Source: Comamonas sp. KCTC 72670 (GTDB lineage Bacteria; Myxococcota; Myxococcia; Myxococcales; Myxococcaceae). Taken from it: 64,000 nt of DNA. Location: NCBI GenBank assembly GCA_014656495.1, contig BNCN01000016.1, positions 62,001 through 126,000 on the forward strand. The letters are read 5' to 3'. The notes beneath the pieces are model-generated. The model did no database searches, had not been told where the DNA came from, and saw nothing but the letters and a program-made list of their open reading frames with translations. The stretch's first letter is position 1; each line of letters begins with the position of its first letter. This document shows positions 8,259-17,146 of the stretch, piece by piece. A program made the position numbers and the translations under genes.

Positions 8259-9305
8259 TCAGACGATCCAACCACCGCCGAGCACGCGGTCCTGATCGTA
8301 GACCACCGCGGCCTGTCCCGGGGTGACGGCGCGCGCGGGCGCGTCCAACTTCACCGACACGAGCCCGTGCGGCGAGACATGGACCCGGCCCGGCGCCCCC
8401 GCGTGACGGTGGCGGATGCGGACCTCCACGGCCTGGCTGGCCGGCGGCGGGCCGTCCACCCAATGCGGCTGGAGCAGGCCGAAGTTGTCGCGGCCGGTCC
8501 CCTCGGCGGGGCCCACGACCACGCGCTGCGTCTCCGGCTCCAGCCGGTGGACGTAGCGAATCTCGCCGCCGCCCAGGTTGAGCCCGCGACGCTGGCCCAC
8601 AGTGTAGCGGTGGATGCCCTGGTGCGTGCCGAGCACGTTGCCCTCGGTGTCGACGATGTCCCCGGCCGGCTGGGGCCCCGCGACCTTCTCCACGAAGCCC
8701 GCGTAGTCGCCGTCCGGCACGAAGCAGATCTCCATGCTCTCCGGCTTCTGGCTGGTGACCAGCCCGTGACGCTCGGCGACGGCGCGGACCTCGGCCTTCG
8801 TCATGCCGCCCACGGGGAAGAGGATGTCGCGCAGCTCGTCCTGGCCGAGCGTGAAGAGGAAGTAGCTCTGGTCCTTGGCGGTGTCGACCGCGCGGCGCAG
8901 GAGGTAGCGGCCGTCCACCTCCTCCACCCGGGCGTAGTGGCCCGTGGCCAGCCGGGCCCCGAGCGCACGCGCGCGCTTGAGCAGGAAGTTGAACTTCACG
9001 TCCCGGTTGCACGCGACGCACGGGATGGGCGTGCGGCCGCCGAGGTACGACTGGACGAAGGGGTTGATGACGCGGTCCTGGAAGATCTCCTCCGCGTTGG
9101 CCACGTAGAAGGGAATCTCCAGCTTCTGGGCCACGGCCCGCGCGTCGTCGATGTCGTCGGGACTGCAGCAGCTCCCGCACGTCGCCTTGCCCTCGTAGGA
9201 CCAGACGCGCAGGGTGATACCGATGACCTCGTGGCCCTGCTCCTTGAGCAAGGCGGCCGCGGCCGAGGAATCCACCCCGCCGCTCATCGCAACGACAACT
9301 CGCAT
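8259..9305 (-). CDS. mnmA: tRNA-specific 2-thiouridylase MnmA
   Basis: A 348-residue enzyme that uses ATP and a persulfide donor to make 2-thiouridine at the wobble position of tRNAs for Lys, Glu and Gln. The PP-loop AMSGGVDSSAAAALL is at the N-terminus; the catalytic cysteine region PCVACNRDVKF and the second cysteine in MEICFVPDGDYAGF are present. The additional CGSCCS near residue 43 is seen in some family members. AAGGAG lies 4 bases before the ATG at 9305. It sits 86 bases downstream of the CCA-transferase gene, so two tRNA-maturation genes are adjacent. Confidence 0.96.
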   Translation of the reverse strand: MRVVVAMSGGVDSSAAAALLKEQGHEVIGITLRVWSYEGKATCGSCCSPDDIDDARAVAQKLEIPFYVANAEEIFQDRVINPFVQSYLGGRTPIPCVACNRDVKFNFLLKRARALGARLATGHYARVEEVDGRYLLRRAVDTAKDQSYFLFTLGQDELRDILFPVGGMTKAEVRAVAERHGLVTSQKPESMEICFVPDGDYAGFVEKVAGPQPAGDIVDTEGNVLGTHQGIHRYTVGQRRGLNLGGGEIRYVHRLEPETQRVVVGPAEGTGRDNFGLLQPHWVDGPPPASQAVEVRIRHRHAGAPGRVHVSPHGLVSVKLDAPARAVTPGQAAVVYDQDRVLGGGWIV

Positions 9306-9391
9306 GGTGCTCCTTCCTACACGCCCCCGCGTCCGGGCGCACGCGGGAGGACGACCCAGCCTCGCTTTCCCGACGAAGCCGCCCCGCCGGC

Positions 9392-10660
9392 TCAGCGAGC
9401 GGCCTGGGTGTGCCACGCCTTCAGCCGGGCCTGGAGCGCCTCCGACGTGTTCAGGGCCGGCTCATCCAGCACGGACTCCACGAGGAAGCGCGTGGCCTCG
9501 CCCACGACGGGAGACGGGCCCACGCCCAGGGTGGCCATGATGTCGCCGCCGGTCAGCGCCAGGTCCTTCGCGGTCAGCGGAGGCTTGGACGCGGCGATGG
9601 CCTCCAACCGGGTGAACAGGGCCTCCACGTCCGGGAGCACCTCCGGCGCCCGGACTTGAACGCGGGCACGGGCCACCGCCACCCACAGCGGCAGCTGCGC
9701 CGGCCCCAGCCGGGCCAGGAGGCGCCGGAGCGAGGCATCCGAGGCGCCTACCTGCGCCTCCGCCTTCGAGTGCTCCACGAGCAGCGCCACCAGGTCCGCC
9801 ACCTTGTTGGGGAACTTCAGGCGCAGCCCGATGTCACGCGCCAGGGCCCGGTCGGCCACGTCGGCCAGCAGCACGGCCATCCGGACCTCGACCTCCAAGG
9901 GGGCGGCCTGGACGGCTGCGCGGGCGAGCGCGGCCTCCCGCGACTCCGCGCGCGCGAGCTCGGGCAGGAACACGTCCAGCAGGCCGGTGTCCGCGAGCAG
10001 GCGCAGGCCGATCTCGGCGCGGGGCGACAGGAGCAGCTTCTGCAGCTCCTCGCGCACGCGCTCCAGGGCGACCTTGCGAAAGACGCCCAGCGTGGCGGGG
10101 ATGGCGGCCCGGGTGGCGTCATCGAGCGAGAACCCGAGCACCGCAGCGAAGCGCACCGCGCGCAAGGGGCGCAGACCGTCCTCGGAGAAACGCTCCTGCG
10201 CGGAGCCCACGCAGCGGATGAGCTGGGCCTGGAGGTCCCCCTGTCCGCCGAACGGGTCCACCAGCTCGCGATCCAACGGGTTGTAGGCCATCGCGTTGAT
10301 GGTGAAGTCCCGCCGGGACAGGTCCTTGACGATGTCCCGCTCGAAGGCGACGGAGCTGGGGCGGCGGCCATCGAGGTAGTCGCCCTCCGAACGGAACGTG
10401 GTGACCTCCACGTGCGTGCCGTCCTGGAGGACGGTGACGGTGCCGTGCTGGATGCCCGTGGGGATGACCTTGCGGAAGGCGCGCTGGACCTCTTGCGGCA
10501 GCGCGCTGGTGGCCACGTCGAAGTCCTTGGGGTGGACCTGACGCACCATGTCCCGGACGCAGCCGCCCACCAGGTACACGGCGTGGCCCAGCTCGCGCAG
10601 CCGCGCGATGACGTCCAGCACGGGCTGGGGGATGTCGGCGTTGTGGAGGTTCGCGATCAT
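9392..10660 (-). CDS. CCA tRNA nucleotidyltransferase / poly(A) polymerase family
   Basis: A 422-residue class II nucleotidyltransferase. Visible motifs: VYLVGGCVRDMV and KDFDVAT (metal-binding acidic pair), VTTFRSEGDYLDGRRPSS, and RRDFTINAMAYNP. Together they mark the family that adds CCA to tRNA 3' ends or polyadenylates RNA; these two activities are hard to separate by eye. The absence of a long basic C-terminal tail and the proximity of mnmA favour the tRNA role. Start at ATG 10660 gives the normal spacing to the VGG motif. It is divergent from the SARP/AAA regulator gene. Confidence 0.9.
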   Translation of the reverse strand: MIANLHNADIPQPVLDVIARLRELGHAVYLVGGCVRDMVRQVHPKDFDVATSALPQEVQRAFRKVIPTGIQHGTVTVLQDGTHVEVTTFRSEGDYLDGRRPSSVAFERDIVKDLSRRDFTINAMAYNPLDRELVDPFGGQGDLQAQLIRCVGSAQERFSEDGLRPLRAVRFAAVLGFSLDDATRAAIPATLGVFRKVALERVREELQKLLLSPRAEIGLRLLADTGLLDVFLPELARAESREAALARAAVQAAPLEVEVRMAVLLADVADRALARDIGLRLKFPNKVADLVALLVEHSKAEAQVGASDASLRRLLARLGPAQLPLWVAVARARVQVRAPEVLPDVEALFTRLEAIAASKPPLTAKDLALTGGDIMATLGVGPSPVVGEATRFLVESVLDEPALNTSEALQARLKAWHTQAAR

Positions 10661-10842
10661 GAGTCCCAGGACCCGGACGACATGCCCGGAGGCCCAGGGA
10701 CGCCTTGTACCGGCCGGCCCCGCGACATCCAAGCCCTGAACCCGGCCCCGCCAAAGCAAGACGCCCATCTCCGCAATGGCTTGTGCATTCCGTCGTACGG
10801 AAGATTTCTCCAGACAAGCAAAAGGCAACTTCTCCTAAAAAC

Positions 10843-13038
10843 ATGAACCAGCATGCCAGATCGGTTCGTATGACAGTCATGGCGGCCTCCCCGGACATGC
10901 GGACAGCGCAGGGCGAAATGCGGCAGGCGGACATGACGGGCTGGAGCGCCCAGGTGCTGGGCTACGCGCGCCTGCAGGGCCCCCGCGGGCAGGGCGTGAA
11001 GCTGGAGCGGCGCGCCGCCGCGCTGCTGGCCTACCTGGGCGTGGAGGGCCCCTCCGCCAAGGGCGCGGTGGCGGGGTTGCTGTGGCCCGACTCTCCCCCC
11101 GCCACGGTGCGCAACAACATGCGCCAGCTGCTGCGCAGGCTGCGGCTGCTCTGCGATGGCGTGGAGCTGGTGGAGGCGGACCACCAGCAACTGGCGCTGT
11201 CGCCAGGCCTCACGATGGACGTCGTCAGCCTGCGGCGCGCGGTGGGAGACACCCTGCCCCCCGGCGTGCTGGCCTCCCTGGCACAGGGCGCGAGCACGTG
11301 CCTGCTGTCCGGCGTGAACTTCGATGACTGTGACGAGTTGGCGCGGTGGCTGGATGGAGCGCGCAACGCGGTGGAGGGCTGGGTGCGCCAGGCACGCGAG
11401 GAGGAAGTCCAACGCCGCATGGACGCCCAGGACTGGCGGGCGGCCCTCACCCTGGCCGAGGCGTGGGCGCAGCAGGAGCCCGAGTCGGAGCAGGCCGGCC
11501 GCCACCTCATCCAGCTCCACTACCTCCTGGGAGACCGCGGCGCCGCGCTCGCCGCTTTCGAACGGCTGCGGGCCACGCTGGCCCACGACCTGGGCGTCAC
11601 GCCGATGCCCGAGACCTTCGCGCTGGTGCACAGCATCGAACGGTCGGCGCCGAGGACTCCGCCCGCCCATCGCCCCGCCCCGAAGGCCCTCCCGCTGAGC
11701 GTGCTGCGTCCGCCCGTGCTCGCGGGCCGGGAGGATGCGCTGCGCCAGCTCCAGGAAGGCGTGGCCGCGGGTCAGCTGCTCTTCGTCACCGGTGAAGCGG
11801 GGAGCGGCAAGACGCGCCTCACCGAGGAGTTCGCCGCGTCGTTGGGAACCTGGGTCCGCATGGAAGCGCGCCCCAGCGACCAGGACGTGCCCTATGCGTC
11901 GCAGACGCGGGCGCTCCGGACGCAACTCGCGAGCAATCCCCACGTGCGTCTGCCGGACTGGGTCCGCGTGGAGGTCTCCCGCCTCCTCCCGGAGCTCGGC
12001 GGCTCGAGCACACTGCCCCCGCTCGTGTCCGAGGCCGACGAGCTGCGCTTCTACGACGCTCACGCGGAGGCCATCGCCCTGCTGCACCAGGACAACGACG
12101 TGGTCATCGTCGACGACGTCCAGTTCTGGGACCAGGCCAGCGCGAAGGTGTTCATGTACGCGCTCAGCCGGCTGCTGGAAGGGAAACGGGGGACGCGGAC
12201 GCCGGTCTTCATCGACTGTTACCGCCGGGGCGAGCTGCCCCCCTACTCCGAGGCCAACGTGCGCAAGCTCGTGGACACGGGGGTCGCGCGCGTCATCGAC
12301 CTGGGGACCCTATCGCCCGGTGAGGTCCGCCAGTTGCTCGCGGGGCTGGAGCTGCCTGCCGCGGAGCCACACGCCGAGGCGCTCGCGCGCTACACCGGCG
12401 GCAACCCGCTCTACATCGTGGAGACGCTCAAGCACCTCATCGAAACGGAGGCCCTGCGCAAGGAGTGGCCGGACCGGCTTCCGCCGCCTGGCCGCGTGGG
12501 TCCGCTCATCCAACGGCGCCTGGAGCGGCTCTCCCCGCGGGCCCGGCTGACCGCCCAGCTCGCCGCGCTGGCGGACGTCCACTTCCGGGCCACGCTCGCG
12601 CCCGAGGCGCTCCAGCTCAGCGTCGAGCATCTGCACGCGGCGCTGGCCGAGCTCGAGTCCGCGCAGCTCCTCGTGAACGAGCGCTTCACCCACGACCTGG
12701 TGATGGAGGCGGTCCGCGCGAGCGTGTCCCCCTCCGCCGCGCGCTTCCTGCACGGAAGGCTCGCGCGCGTGTTCGAACAGGACGCGGCCCCCGCCATCGT
12801 CGTGGCCCACCACTGGATGGAGGCCGGCCGGGACGAACGCGCGCTCTCCTTCCTGCTCACGGCCGCGCAGGAGGATGAGCGGCTGCTCCCCAAGGGACAG
12901 GCCGCGGGCCACTACGCCCGCGCGGCGACGCTGCTGGAGGCGGCGGGCCGGCACGAGGAGGCCGCCAACGCCCGCGAGGCCGCGGCCCGGTGCCAAAGGT
13001 CCGACGGAGCGCCCGCCCCGGAGACGTCCGGGGCGTAG
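10843..13038 (+). CDS. SARP-type regulator with AAA/NB-ATPase and TPR-like region
   Basis: About 731 residues. The N-terminus (LERRAAALLAYLGVEGPS ... ATVRNNMRQLLRRLRLL) resembles the winged helix-turn-helix of SARP/AfsR-like regulators and is followed by a bacterial transcriptional activation domain (about residues 100-240). A Pro-rich linker leads to an ATPase with Walker A GEAGSGKTR (about residue 320) and Walker B VVIVDDVQFWDQ, then a helical repeat region rich in Ala and Leu. Such proteins activate transcription after sensing an effector, often in secondary metabolism. No Shine-Dalgarno supports either ATG 10843 or 10870, so the start is uncertain. Divergent from the CCA-transferase gene; target genes unknown. 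Confidence 0.75.
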   Translation: MNQHARSVRMTVMAASPDMRTAQGEMRQADMTGWSAQVLGYARLQGPRGQGVKLERRAAALLAYLGVEGPSAKGAVAGLLWPDSPPATVRNNMRQLLRRLRLLCDGVELVEADHQQLALSPGLTMDVVSLRRAVGDTLPPGVLASLAQGASTCLLSGVNFDDCDELARWLDGARNAVEGWVRQAREEEVQRRMDAQDWRAALTLAEAWAQQEPESEQAGRHLIQLHYLLGDRGAALAAFERLRATLAHDLGVTPMPETFALVHSIERSAPRTPPAHRPAPKALPLSVLRPPVLAGREDALRQLQEGVAAGQLLFVTGEAGSGKTRLTEEFAASLGTWVRMEARPSDQDVPYASQTRALRTQLASNPHVRLPDWVRVEVSRLLPELGGSSTLPPLVSEADELRFYDAHAEAIALLHQDNDVVIVDDVQFWDQASAKVFMYALSRLLEGKRGTRTPVFIDCYRRGELPPYSEANVRKLVDTGVARVIDLGTLSPGEVRQLLAGLELPAAEPHAEALARYTGGNPLYIVETLKHLIETEALRKEWPDRLPPPGRVGPLIQRRLERLSPRARLTAQLAALADVHFRATLAPEALQLSVEHLHAALAELESAQLLVNERFTHDLVMEAVRASVSPSAARFLHGRLARVFEQDAAPAIVVAHHWMEAGRDERALSFLLTAAQEDERLLPKGQAAGHYARAATLLEAAGRHEEAANAREAAARCQRSDGAPAPETSGA

Positions 13039-13049
13039 CGCCGGGCGCT
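13037..13049. terminator. Short hairpin between convergent stop codons
   Basis: AGCGC (13037-13041), loop CGG, GCGCT (13045-13049). It overlaps both stop codons of the convergent SARP regulator and small lipoprotein genes. Only 5 bp, so weak. Confidence 0.25.
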
Positions 13050-13378
13050 CACGGGCAATACGTGCAGTAGAAGAACTGCGAGTGGAGCGCATACTGCGAC
13101 GACTCGCCGGTACACGTCACGGTGCAGTCATCCGCCGTCACACAGCGGCCGAGCTGCCCATCACGCTCGATGGGGAAGGACGTCCAGTACGTGGTGACGC
13201 GGGGGCGATAGAGCGTCGTACAGGCCTGCGCGGAGACCTCGCCGGACGGAGCTTCCGCTTCTTGCGCCGCCTCGGCGGGCGTGAGGACCGCGCCGTCCTC
13301 GTTCAGGTCCATGCCTCCGCCACATGCCACCAGGAAGCCAGCCACCACGGATACCGCCGCAGCCTGAATCGTTCTCAT
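13049..13378 (-). CDS. Small cysteine-containing lipoprotein
   Basis: A 109-residue predicted lipoprotein with a signal peptide ending LVACGGG (lipobox VAC, Cys19). After an acidic Ala-rich linker the C-terminal 60 residues carry six cysteines (CTTLYRPRVTTYWTSF..., CVTADDC, CTG, FYCTYC), suggesting disulfides outside the cytoplasm. GAGAGGG lies 7 bases before the ATG at 13378. The Cys-then-YWTSF layout recalls the similar small lipoprotein at 18985-19257. I do not recognise a function. Confidence 0.75.
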   Translation of the reverse strand: MRTIQAAAVSVVAGFLVACGGGMDLNEDGAVLTPAEAAQEAEAPSGEVSAQACTTLYRPRVTTYWTSFPIERDGQLGRCVTADDCTVTCTGESSQYALHSQFFYCTYCP

Positions 13379-13716
13379 GGGCAAACCCTCTCAGTGAAGT
13401 TGCACAGCCACGGGATTGTGCCGCAGTAACCTGTTTCAACCGAGAAAGAAGCGTCCTCCCGGAAACTCTTGAACGTCCCCGTCCCGGGAGGTAGGAGGGC
13501 GTCATACCCCATGGTGCTCACCGGTGACTCGGGATTGAATGACGGTGGGACGTGTTGACACGGGGACGCAGCGCCTCGGTTATCGCCGCGAAACATCCAC
13601 TCACGAGCCCTTTGACAACCGGTCCTGGGCGGTTGGCCACAGGTGTGCTAACGCAACGGGCGTCCGCTCCACGGTCCCCCCGAAGCCACCGGTAGCGACT
13701 ACAGGCAATCATCCAC
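13379..13716. other. Intergenic region, no gene seen
   Basis: 338 bp between divergent genes. It contains TTGACA at 13555-13560 with GGTTAT 17 bases later (13578-13583), a weak plus-strand promoter candidate for the gene at 13717, and a second TTGACA at 13612-13617 without a clear -10 partner. No convincing small gene or strong hairpin. Confidence 0.5.
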
Positions 13717-14463
13717 ATGCCACGAACCCGCAGCCTTCGTTCCGTTTCCTCACTTCAATCCACGCGAACCTCCCGGGTTCCCGCCTCGGCCCAGCCGCCG
13801 CTGGAGCAAGCCTTCCGCGCCGTGCTGCGCGAGGAGCTCGCCGGACAAGTGTCGCCCCTGACGGCCTCGCTCCTGCGCATCGCGGAGAGCCTGTCCCCCG
13901 GGAAGTCGCCCCGCACGCCTCAGCGTTCGTGGTCGAACGAGGCGGCGTTGGACGCGCTGGCCGCGCTGGCGCCGGTGGAAGCCGAGCACGAGGACGCCGG
14001 ACAGGAAGAGAGCGCGCCGGAAGCGCGGGCCTGCGCGGTCATCGGCTGCAAGCGGCCGGTGCGCAGCCTGGGCTACTGCGCGGCCCACTACCAGAAGCGG
14101 CGGTTGATGGTCGCCTCCGGCCGGCTGCACCAGGCCTGGACGGAAGACGCCGCGCCGCACAGCATTCCGGACGTCATCCTGGGCCGGCAGCGCCGGGAGC
14201 CCACCGAGGCGCCGGCCGCGGCCGTGGTTCCCGAAGCCCCGCGCGTCAGTGAGGGACCTCGCGTCTGGGTTCGCAAGAAGGGCAGCGCGGCGACGGTGAC
14301 GCCGACGCACGGCGAAGCGCAGGCGCCCGCGCTGGGTCAGGCCTCGGTCATTCCGCCGATCCAGCCGTCCGGGCCGTCCGGGCAGCGCTCCGAGCGCGAG
14401 CAGGTCGCCTCCATCGTGGAGCAGTGGGCCAGCGAGTTCCGCGCGAACAAGCATCGCTCGTGA
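13717..14463 (+). CDS. Uncharacterised protein with a Cys4-type/CCCH small zinc-knuckle motif
   Basis: A 248-residue soluble protein of unknown function. The only clear element is near the middle: ACAVIGCKRPVRSLGYCAAH, a C-x4-C-x9-C-x2-H arrangement followed by YQKRR. Short motifs of this kind bind zinc and occur in DNA- or RNA-associated proteins of phages and bacteria. The N-terminal part has an amphipathic helix (PLEQAFRAVLREELAG) and the C-terminus a basic/polar helix (SEREQVASIVEQWASEFRAN); the flanks are Ala/Pro-rich and probably disordered. No Shine-Dalgarno is seen before the ATG. It stands alone upstream of a desaturase gene. Confidence 0.65.
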   Translation: MPRTRSLRSVSSLQSTRTSRVPASAQPPLEQAFRAVLREELAGQVSPLTASLLRIAESLSPGKSPRTPQRSWSNEAALDALAALAPVEAEHEDAGQEESAPEARACAVIGCKRPVRSLGYCAAHYQKRRLMVASGRLHQAWTEDAAPHSIPDVILGRQRREPTEAPAAAVVPEAPRVSEGPRVWVRKKGSAATVTPTHGEAQAPALGQASVIPPIQPSGPSGQRSEREQVASIVEQWASEFRANKHRS

Positions 14464-14624
14464 GGCGGCGGGGGCCCTGGGGCTCCGACGCGACGCGGCA
14501 CGAAGCCTCCATGGGCGGTGTGTGGCAATAGCACCGCCCATGACGGTCGCATGACAGAGCGCGGGCATGGTGCAGGGACTCCCATCAGCGGCAGCCGCCG
14601 CTGGGCCCTCCCTGGATCCTCCGC

Positions 14625-15653
14625 ATGGACTCCGCGACCCGCAGCAGCGACTTCCCGTCACTCTCCCGAGACGCAGAACGCCAGCTCATCGCGCGCACGC
14701 GGCCCTTCGCCGCGCAGGACACGCGCCGGAGCTGGTGGGAGGTGGGGACCACCTTCGCCGCGTTGGTCGCCGCGGTGGCGTTGGCCACGCTGCCGCCGTG
14801 GTGGCCCCTGCGGGTGGTGGGCAGCGTGGTGCAGGCGCTGGTGCTGATCCGCTCCTTCATCCTGGTGCATGACTACCTGCACGGCTCGCTGCTCTCGGGC
14901 TCCCGGTGGGCGCGGGCCCTCTTCCACACCCACGCGGTGCTGCTGCTCACGCCCCCGAGGGTCTGGAGCGAGACGCACAACCACCACCACGCGAACACGG
15001 CGCGGCTGGCGGCCTCCGCGTCGGGGACGTTCACCACGTGGACGGCTCAGCAGTGGAAGGAGGCCACGGCGCTGGAGCGGCTGGCCTACGTCGTCGAGCG
15101 GCACCCCGTCATCATGCTCTTCGCCTACCCGTTCGCGTTCCTGAGCGGGCTGTGCATCGTGCCCTTTCTGAAGCAGCCGCTGCGTTACTGGAGCGCGGGC
15201 TTCGCCGTGGCGCTGCACGTGGCCATCAGCCTGGCCGTCTTCCACTTCGGCGGCCTGGGCGTGTACCTCACCGCGATGGTGCTGCCGCTGTCGCTCGGCT
15301 ACGCGCTGGGGGCGTACCTCTTCTTCTCGCAGCACAACTTCCCGGATGTGTCCCTGCGCGAGGACGCGGACTGGACGCACGCCAGCGCCGCGCTGGAGGC
15401 CTCGAGCTACCTGGCCTGCGGGCCGGTGATGGCGTGGTTCACGGGGAACATCGGCTACCACCACGTGCACCACCTCAACCCGCGCATCCCCTTCTACCGG
15501 CTGCCGGAGGCCATGGCCGCCATCCCCGAGCTCCAGCACCCGCGCACCACCACCCTGCACCCCCGGGACGTGCTGGCGTGTCTGCGGCTCAACGTTTGGG
15601 ACGCGGACCGGGGCCGGATGGTGCGCTTCCGGGACGTCCAGGCCACGCGCTGA
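14625..15653 (+). CDS. Membrane fatty acid desaturase
   Basis: A 342-residue integral-membrane di-iron enzyme. The three histidine boxes are HDYLH (after the first hydrophobic pair), HNHHH and HHVHH, the canonical set for acyl desaturases and hydroxylases, and hydrophobic segments flank them (LVAAVALATLPPWW, VIMLFAYPFAFLSGL, AVALHVAISLAVF). The expected reaction is oxygen-dependent introduction of a double bond into a phospholipid acyl chain; the regiospecificity cannot be read. It is a separate enzyme from the desaturase at 47813-48904. A tRNA-Arg with its own promoter follows downstream. Confidence 0.9.
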   Translation: MDSATRSSDFPSLSRDAERQLIARTRPFAAQDTRRSWWEVGTTFAALVAAVALATLPPWWPLRVVGSVVQALVLIRSFILVHDYLHGSLLSGSRWARALFHTHAVLLLTPPRVWSETHNHHHANTARLAASASGTFTTWTAQQWKEATALERLAYVVERHPVIMLFAYPFAFLSGLCIVPFLKQPLRYWSAGFAVALHVAISLAVFHFGGLGVYLTAMVLPLSLGYALGAYLFFSQHNFPDVSLREDADWTHASAALEASSYLACGPVMAWFTGNIGYHHVHHLNPRIPFYRLPEAMAAIPELQHPRTTTLHPRDVLACLRLNVWDADRGRMVRFRDVQATR

Positions 15654-15708
15654 GAGCCCGCCAGGCCTCCGGGGCGCCGGGCTTCGTGGAAACGGGCGCG
15701 CAGGCGCG

Positions 15709-15736
15709 TTGCACGCGCCGGGCCGCCTGCTATAAC
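15709..15736 (+). promoter_or_regulatory. Promoter for tRNA-Arg
   Basis: TTGCAC at 15709-15714, 16-base spacer, TATAAC at 15731-15736. Both boxes are close to sigma-70/SigA consensus. Transcription would start about 95 bases upstream of the tRNA, implying a processed leader. Confidence 0.65.
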
Positions 15737-15837
15737 GCACGCCGTTGCGCATGCACCCGCGGCCCTGGGGTGCATGGAAGTGGCTTTCTGGCGGACCTCC
15801 GTCAGTCAGCGCAGTGCGTGAAGTCCGTGGGACACAT

Positions 15838-15911
15838 GACCCCGTAGCTCAGTTGGATAGAGCGACGGTTTCCTAAACCGTAGGCCACAGGTTCGATTCC
15901 TGTCGGGGTCA
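15838..15911 (+). tRNA. tRNA-Arg, anticodon CCT
   Basis: 74-base cloverleaf: acceptor GACCCCG/CGGGGTC, D-arm GCTC...GAGC, anticodon stem ACGGT/ACCGT with loop TTCCTAA (anticodon CCT, reading AGG), T-arm ACAGG-TTCGATT-CCTGT, discriminator A. The 3' CCA is not encoded, so the CCA transferase at 9392-10660 is needed. Confidence 0.97.
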
Positions 15912-16051
15912 CTCCGTCCACTGCCGTTCGTTGTGGCGCCTTTGTGGCGAAGGATCTCAACCCTCGCACGGTCCTGGCGTCAGCGCGGCCAAGCTAAAGT
16001 CAAACACGCGTATGCTCTCTACTGCCTGATGTCGGGCGGGGGAGCCATGCC

Positions 16052-16675
16052 ATGATTCAGGTGGGACGCATCGTGGTGTTCAGCATGGCCATCGGCTGTG
16101 CCGGTACCCCTGAGCCGAGCGGGACGCGGGACTATTGGCGCTCAGGCCCCCATGTGCACGTCCGTGGGCCCTGGGGCGTCGTCACGCCGTCGTCCGACGT
16201 GGACGAGGTCATCGACCAGCTTTGCCCCGCCGTCATGCAGCTGCCGCGCGCAACGGAGCGCGACTATGGGCAGGAGTACTGCGGCGTCATCTACTCGCTG
16301 GGAGACGGCATCTTCTACGCCAGCATGCCCTCCCCCCTGAGCGAACCGGTCCCTGTGGGCCCCTCGAAGAAGAAGACATGCATCCCCCCGCGCTACGTCG
16401 TTGATGAGAGAGGCCGGGCGATTGTGCTCGGGGACTTCCACAGTCATCCGTGGTCCCCATCGGAGATGTCGCCCACGGACCGCTTCGCCAGAACGCAAAT
16501 CTGGAGCATCCGCATCCAGTTCGACCGGGACTGCACCATCACCAAACTGGTGCCGAATCTCGGCAGCGAGCAACCCGGAGAGGTCTACCTCCGACAACGC
16601 AAGCGCTGGAAGCTGGTGGGCATCATCAAGAACGAGGACAAGGGCCTCGGCTTCGTCACTGCGATGGACGACTGA
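16052..16675 (+). CDS. Exported protein with a complete JAMM (MPN+) metalloprotease motif
   Basis: A 207-residue protein with a signal peptide-like N-terminus and probable lipobox ending Cys17 (SMAIGC). The middle carries a full JAMM signature: HSHPWSPSEMSPTD, i.e. H-x-H-x7-S-x2-D, and an upstream glutamate in EYCGVIYSLGDGIF at the position expected for the catalytic Glu. JAMM enzymes are Zn2+ isopeptidases or peptidases; the general DUF4329/JAB-like pattern is known in bacterial secreted proteins. GGGGGAG is 7 bases before the ATG at 16052. The next gene, 51 bases on, is a second small lipoprotein and may be its partner. Substrate unknown. Confidence 0.7.
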   Translation: MIQVGRIVVFSMAIGCAGTPEPSGTRDYWRSGPHVHVRGPWGVVTPSSDVDEVIDQLCPAVMQLPRATERDYGQEYCGVIYSLGDGIFYASMPSPLSEPVPVGPSKKKTCIPPRYVVDERGRAIVLGDFHSHPWSPSEMSPTDRFARTQIWSIRIQFDRDCTITKLVPNLGSEQPGEVYLRQRKRWKLVGIIKNEDKGLGFVTAMDD

Positions 16676-16726
16676 GGATTGGGCGTGTCGATGCACATTC
16701 GGATTTATTGCCCGAACGGAGGCCCC

Positions 16727-17146
16727 ATGAAGCGCGTACTGCTGCCCCTTCTCTGCATCCTCCCGGCATGCGCCCTGCTTCAGAAGCCGCCGCGCCCAGT
16801 GCATGCCCCTCCGGAAGAGGCTGCCGCCGTCGCCATCCCGCTCGCGTTTCCGACTGAGGGACGGCAGGTCATCAACGGCACCACCCTGCGCGCCATCCAG
16901 CTCGCCATGGAGGACTTCCTCCCATGGGACCGGAAGCTGCCCAGCGACGCCACGCCGCTCTACGAGTGCCTCAACCGCCGCGAGTCCTACGTCGTCGCCA
17001 CGGCACCCGCCTCTCCAAGCGTCGTGCTCGTCAGCATCCTCCCGAACCCGGATGCATGCGACATCGCCACGGCCCCCATTCTGGACGTGGGCGCCACCTA
17101 TGCGGTTGATGTGAACGGCTGGCGTATCCTCGCGGTGCAGGAGTAA
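16727..17146 (+). CDS. Small lipoprotein next to the JAMM protein
   Basis: A 139-residue predicted lipoprotein with lipobox ILPAC (Cys15). The mature part has two further cysteines (ECLNRR and DACDI) and a mixed beta pattern ending WRILAVQE, but no family I recognise. GGAGG lies 4 bases before the ATG at 16727. It is probably co-transcribed with the JAMM-motif protein upstream; it could be an inhibitor, substrate or partner of it, but this is only a positional inference. Confidence 0.7.
   Translation: MKRVLLPLLCILPACALLQKPPRPVHAPPEEAAAVAIPLAFPTEGRQVINGTTLRAIQLAMEDFLPWDRKLPSDATPLYECLNRRESYVVATAPASPSVVLVSILPNPDACDIATAPILDVGATYAVDVNGWRILAVQE

Noticed and set aside
10657..12087. Minus-strand open frame across the SARP regulator
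   Set aside because: Composition is typical of an antisense shadow; the plus strand has clear Walker and SARP-like motifs.
15838..16051. Integrated element at tRNA-Arg
   Set aside because: No integrase, no direct repeat of the tRNA 3' end, and the neighbours are lipoprotein genes of ordinary composition.
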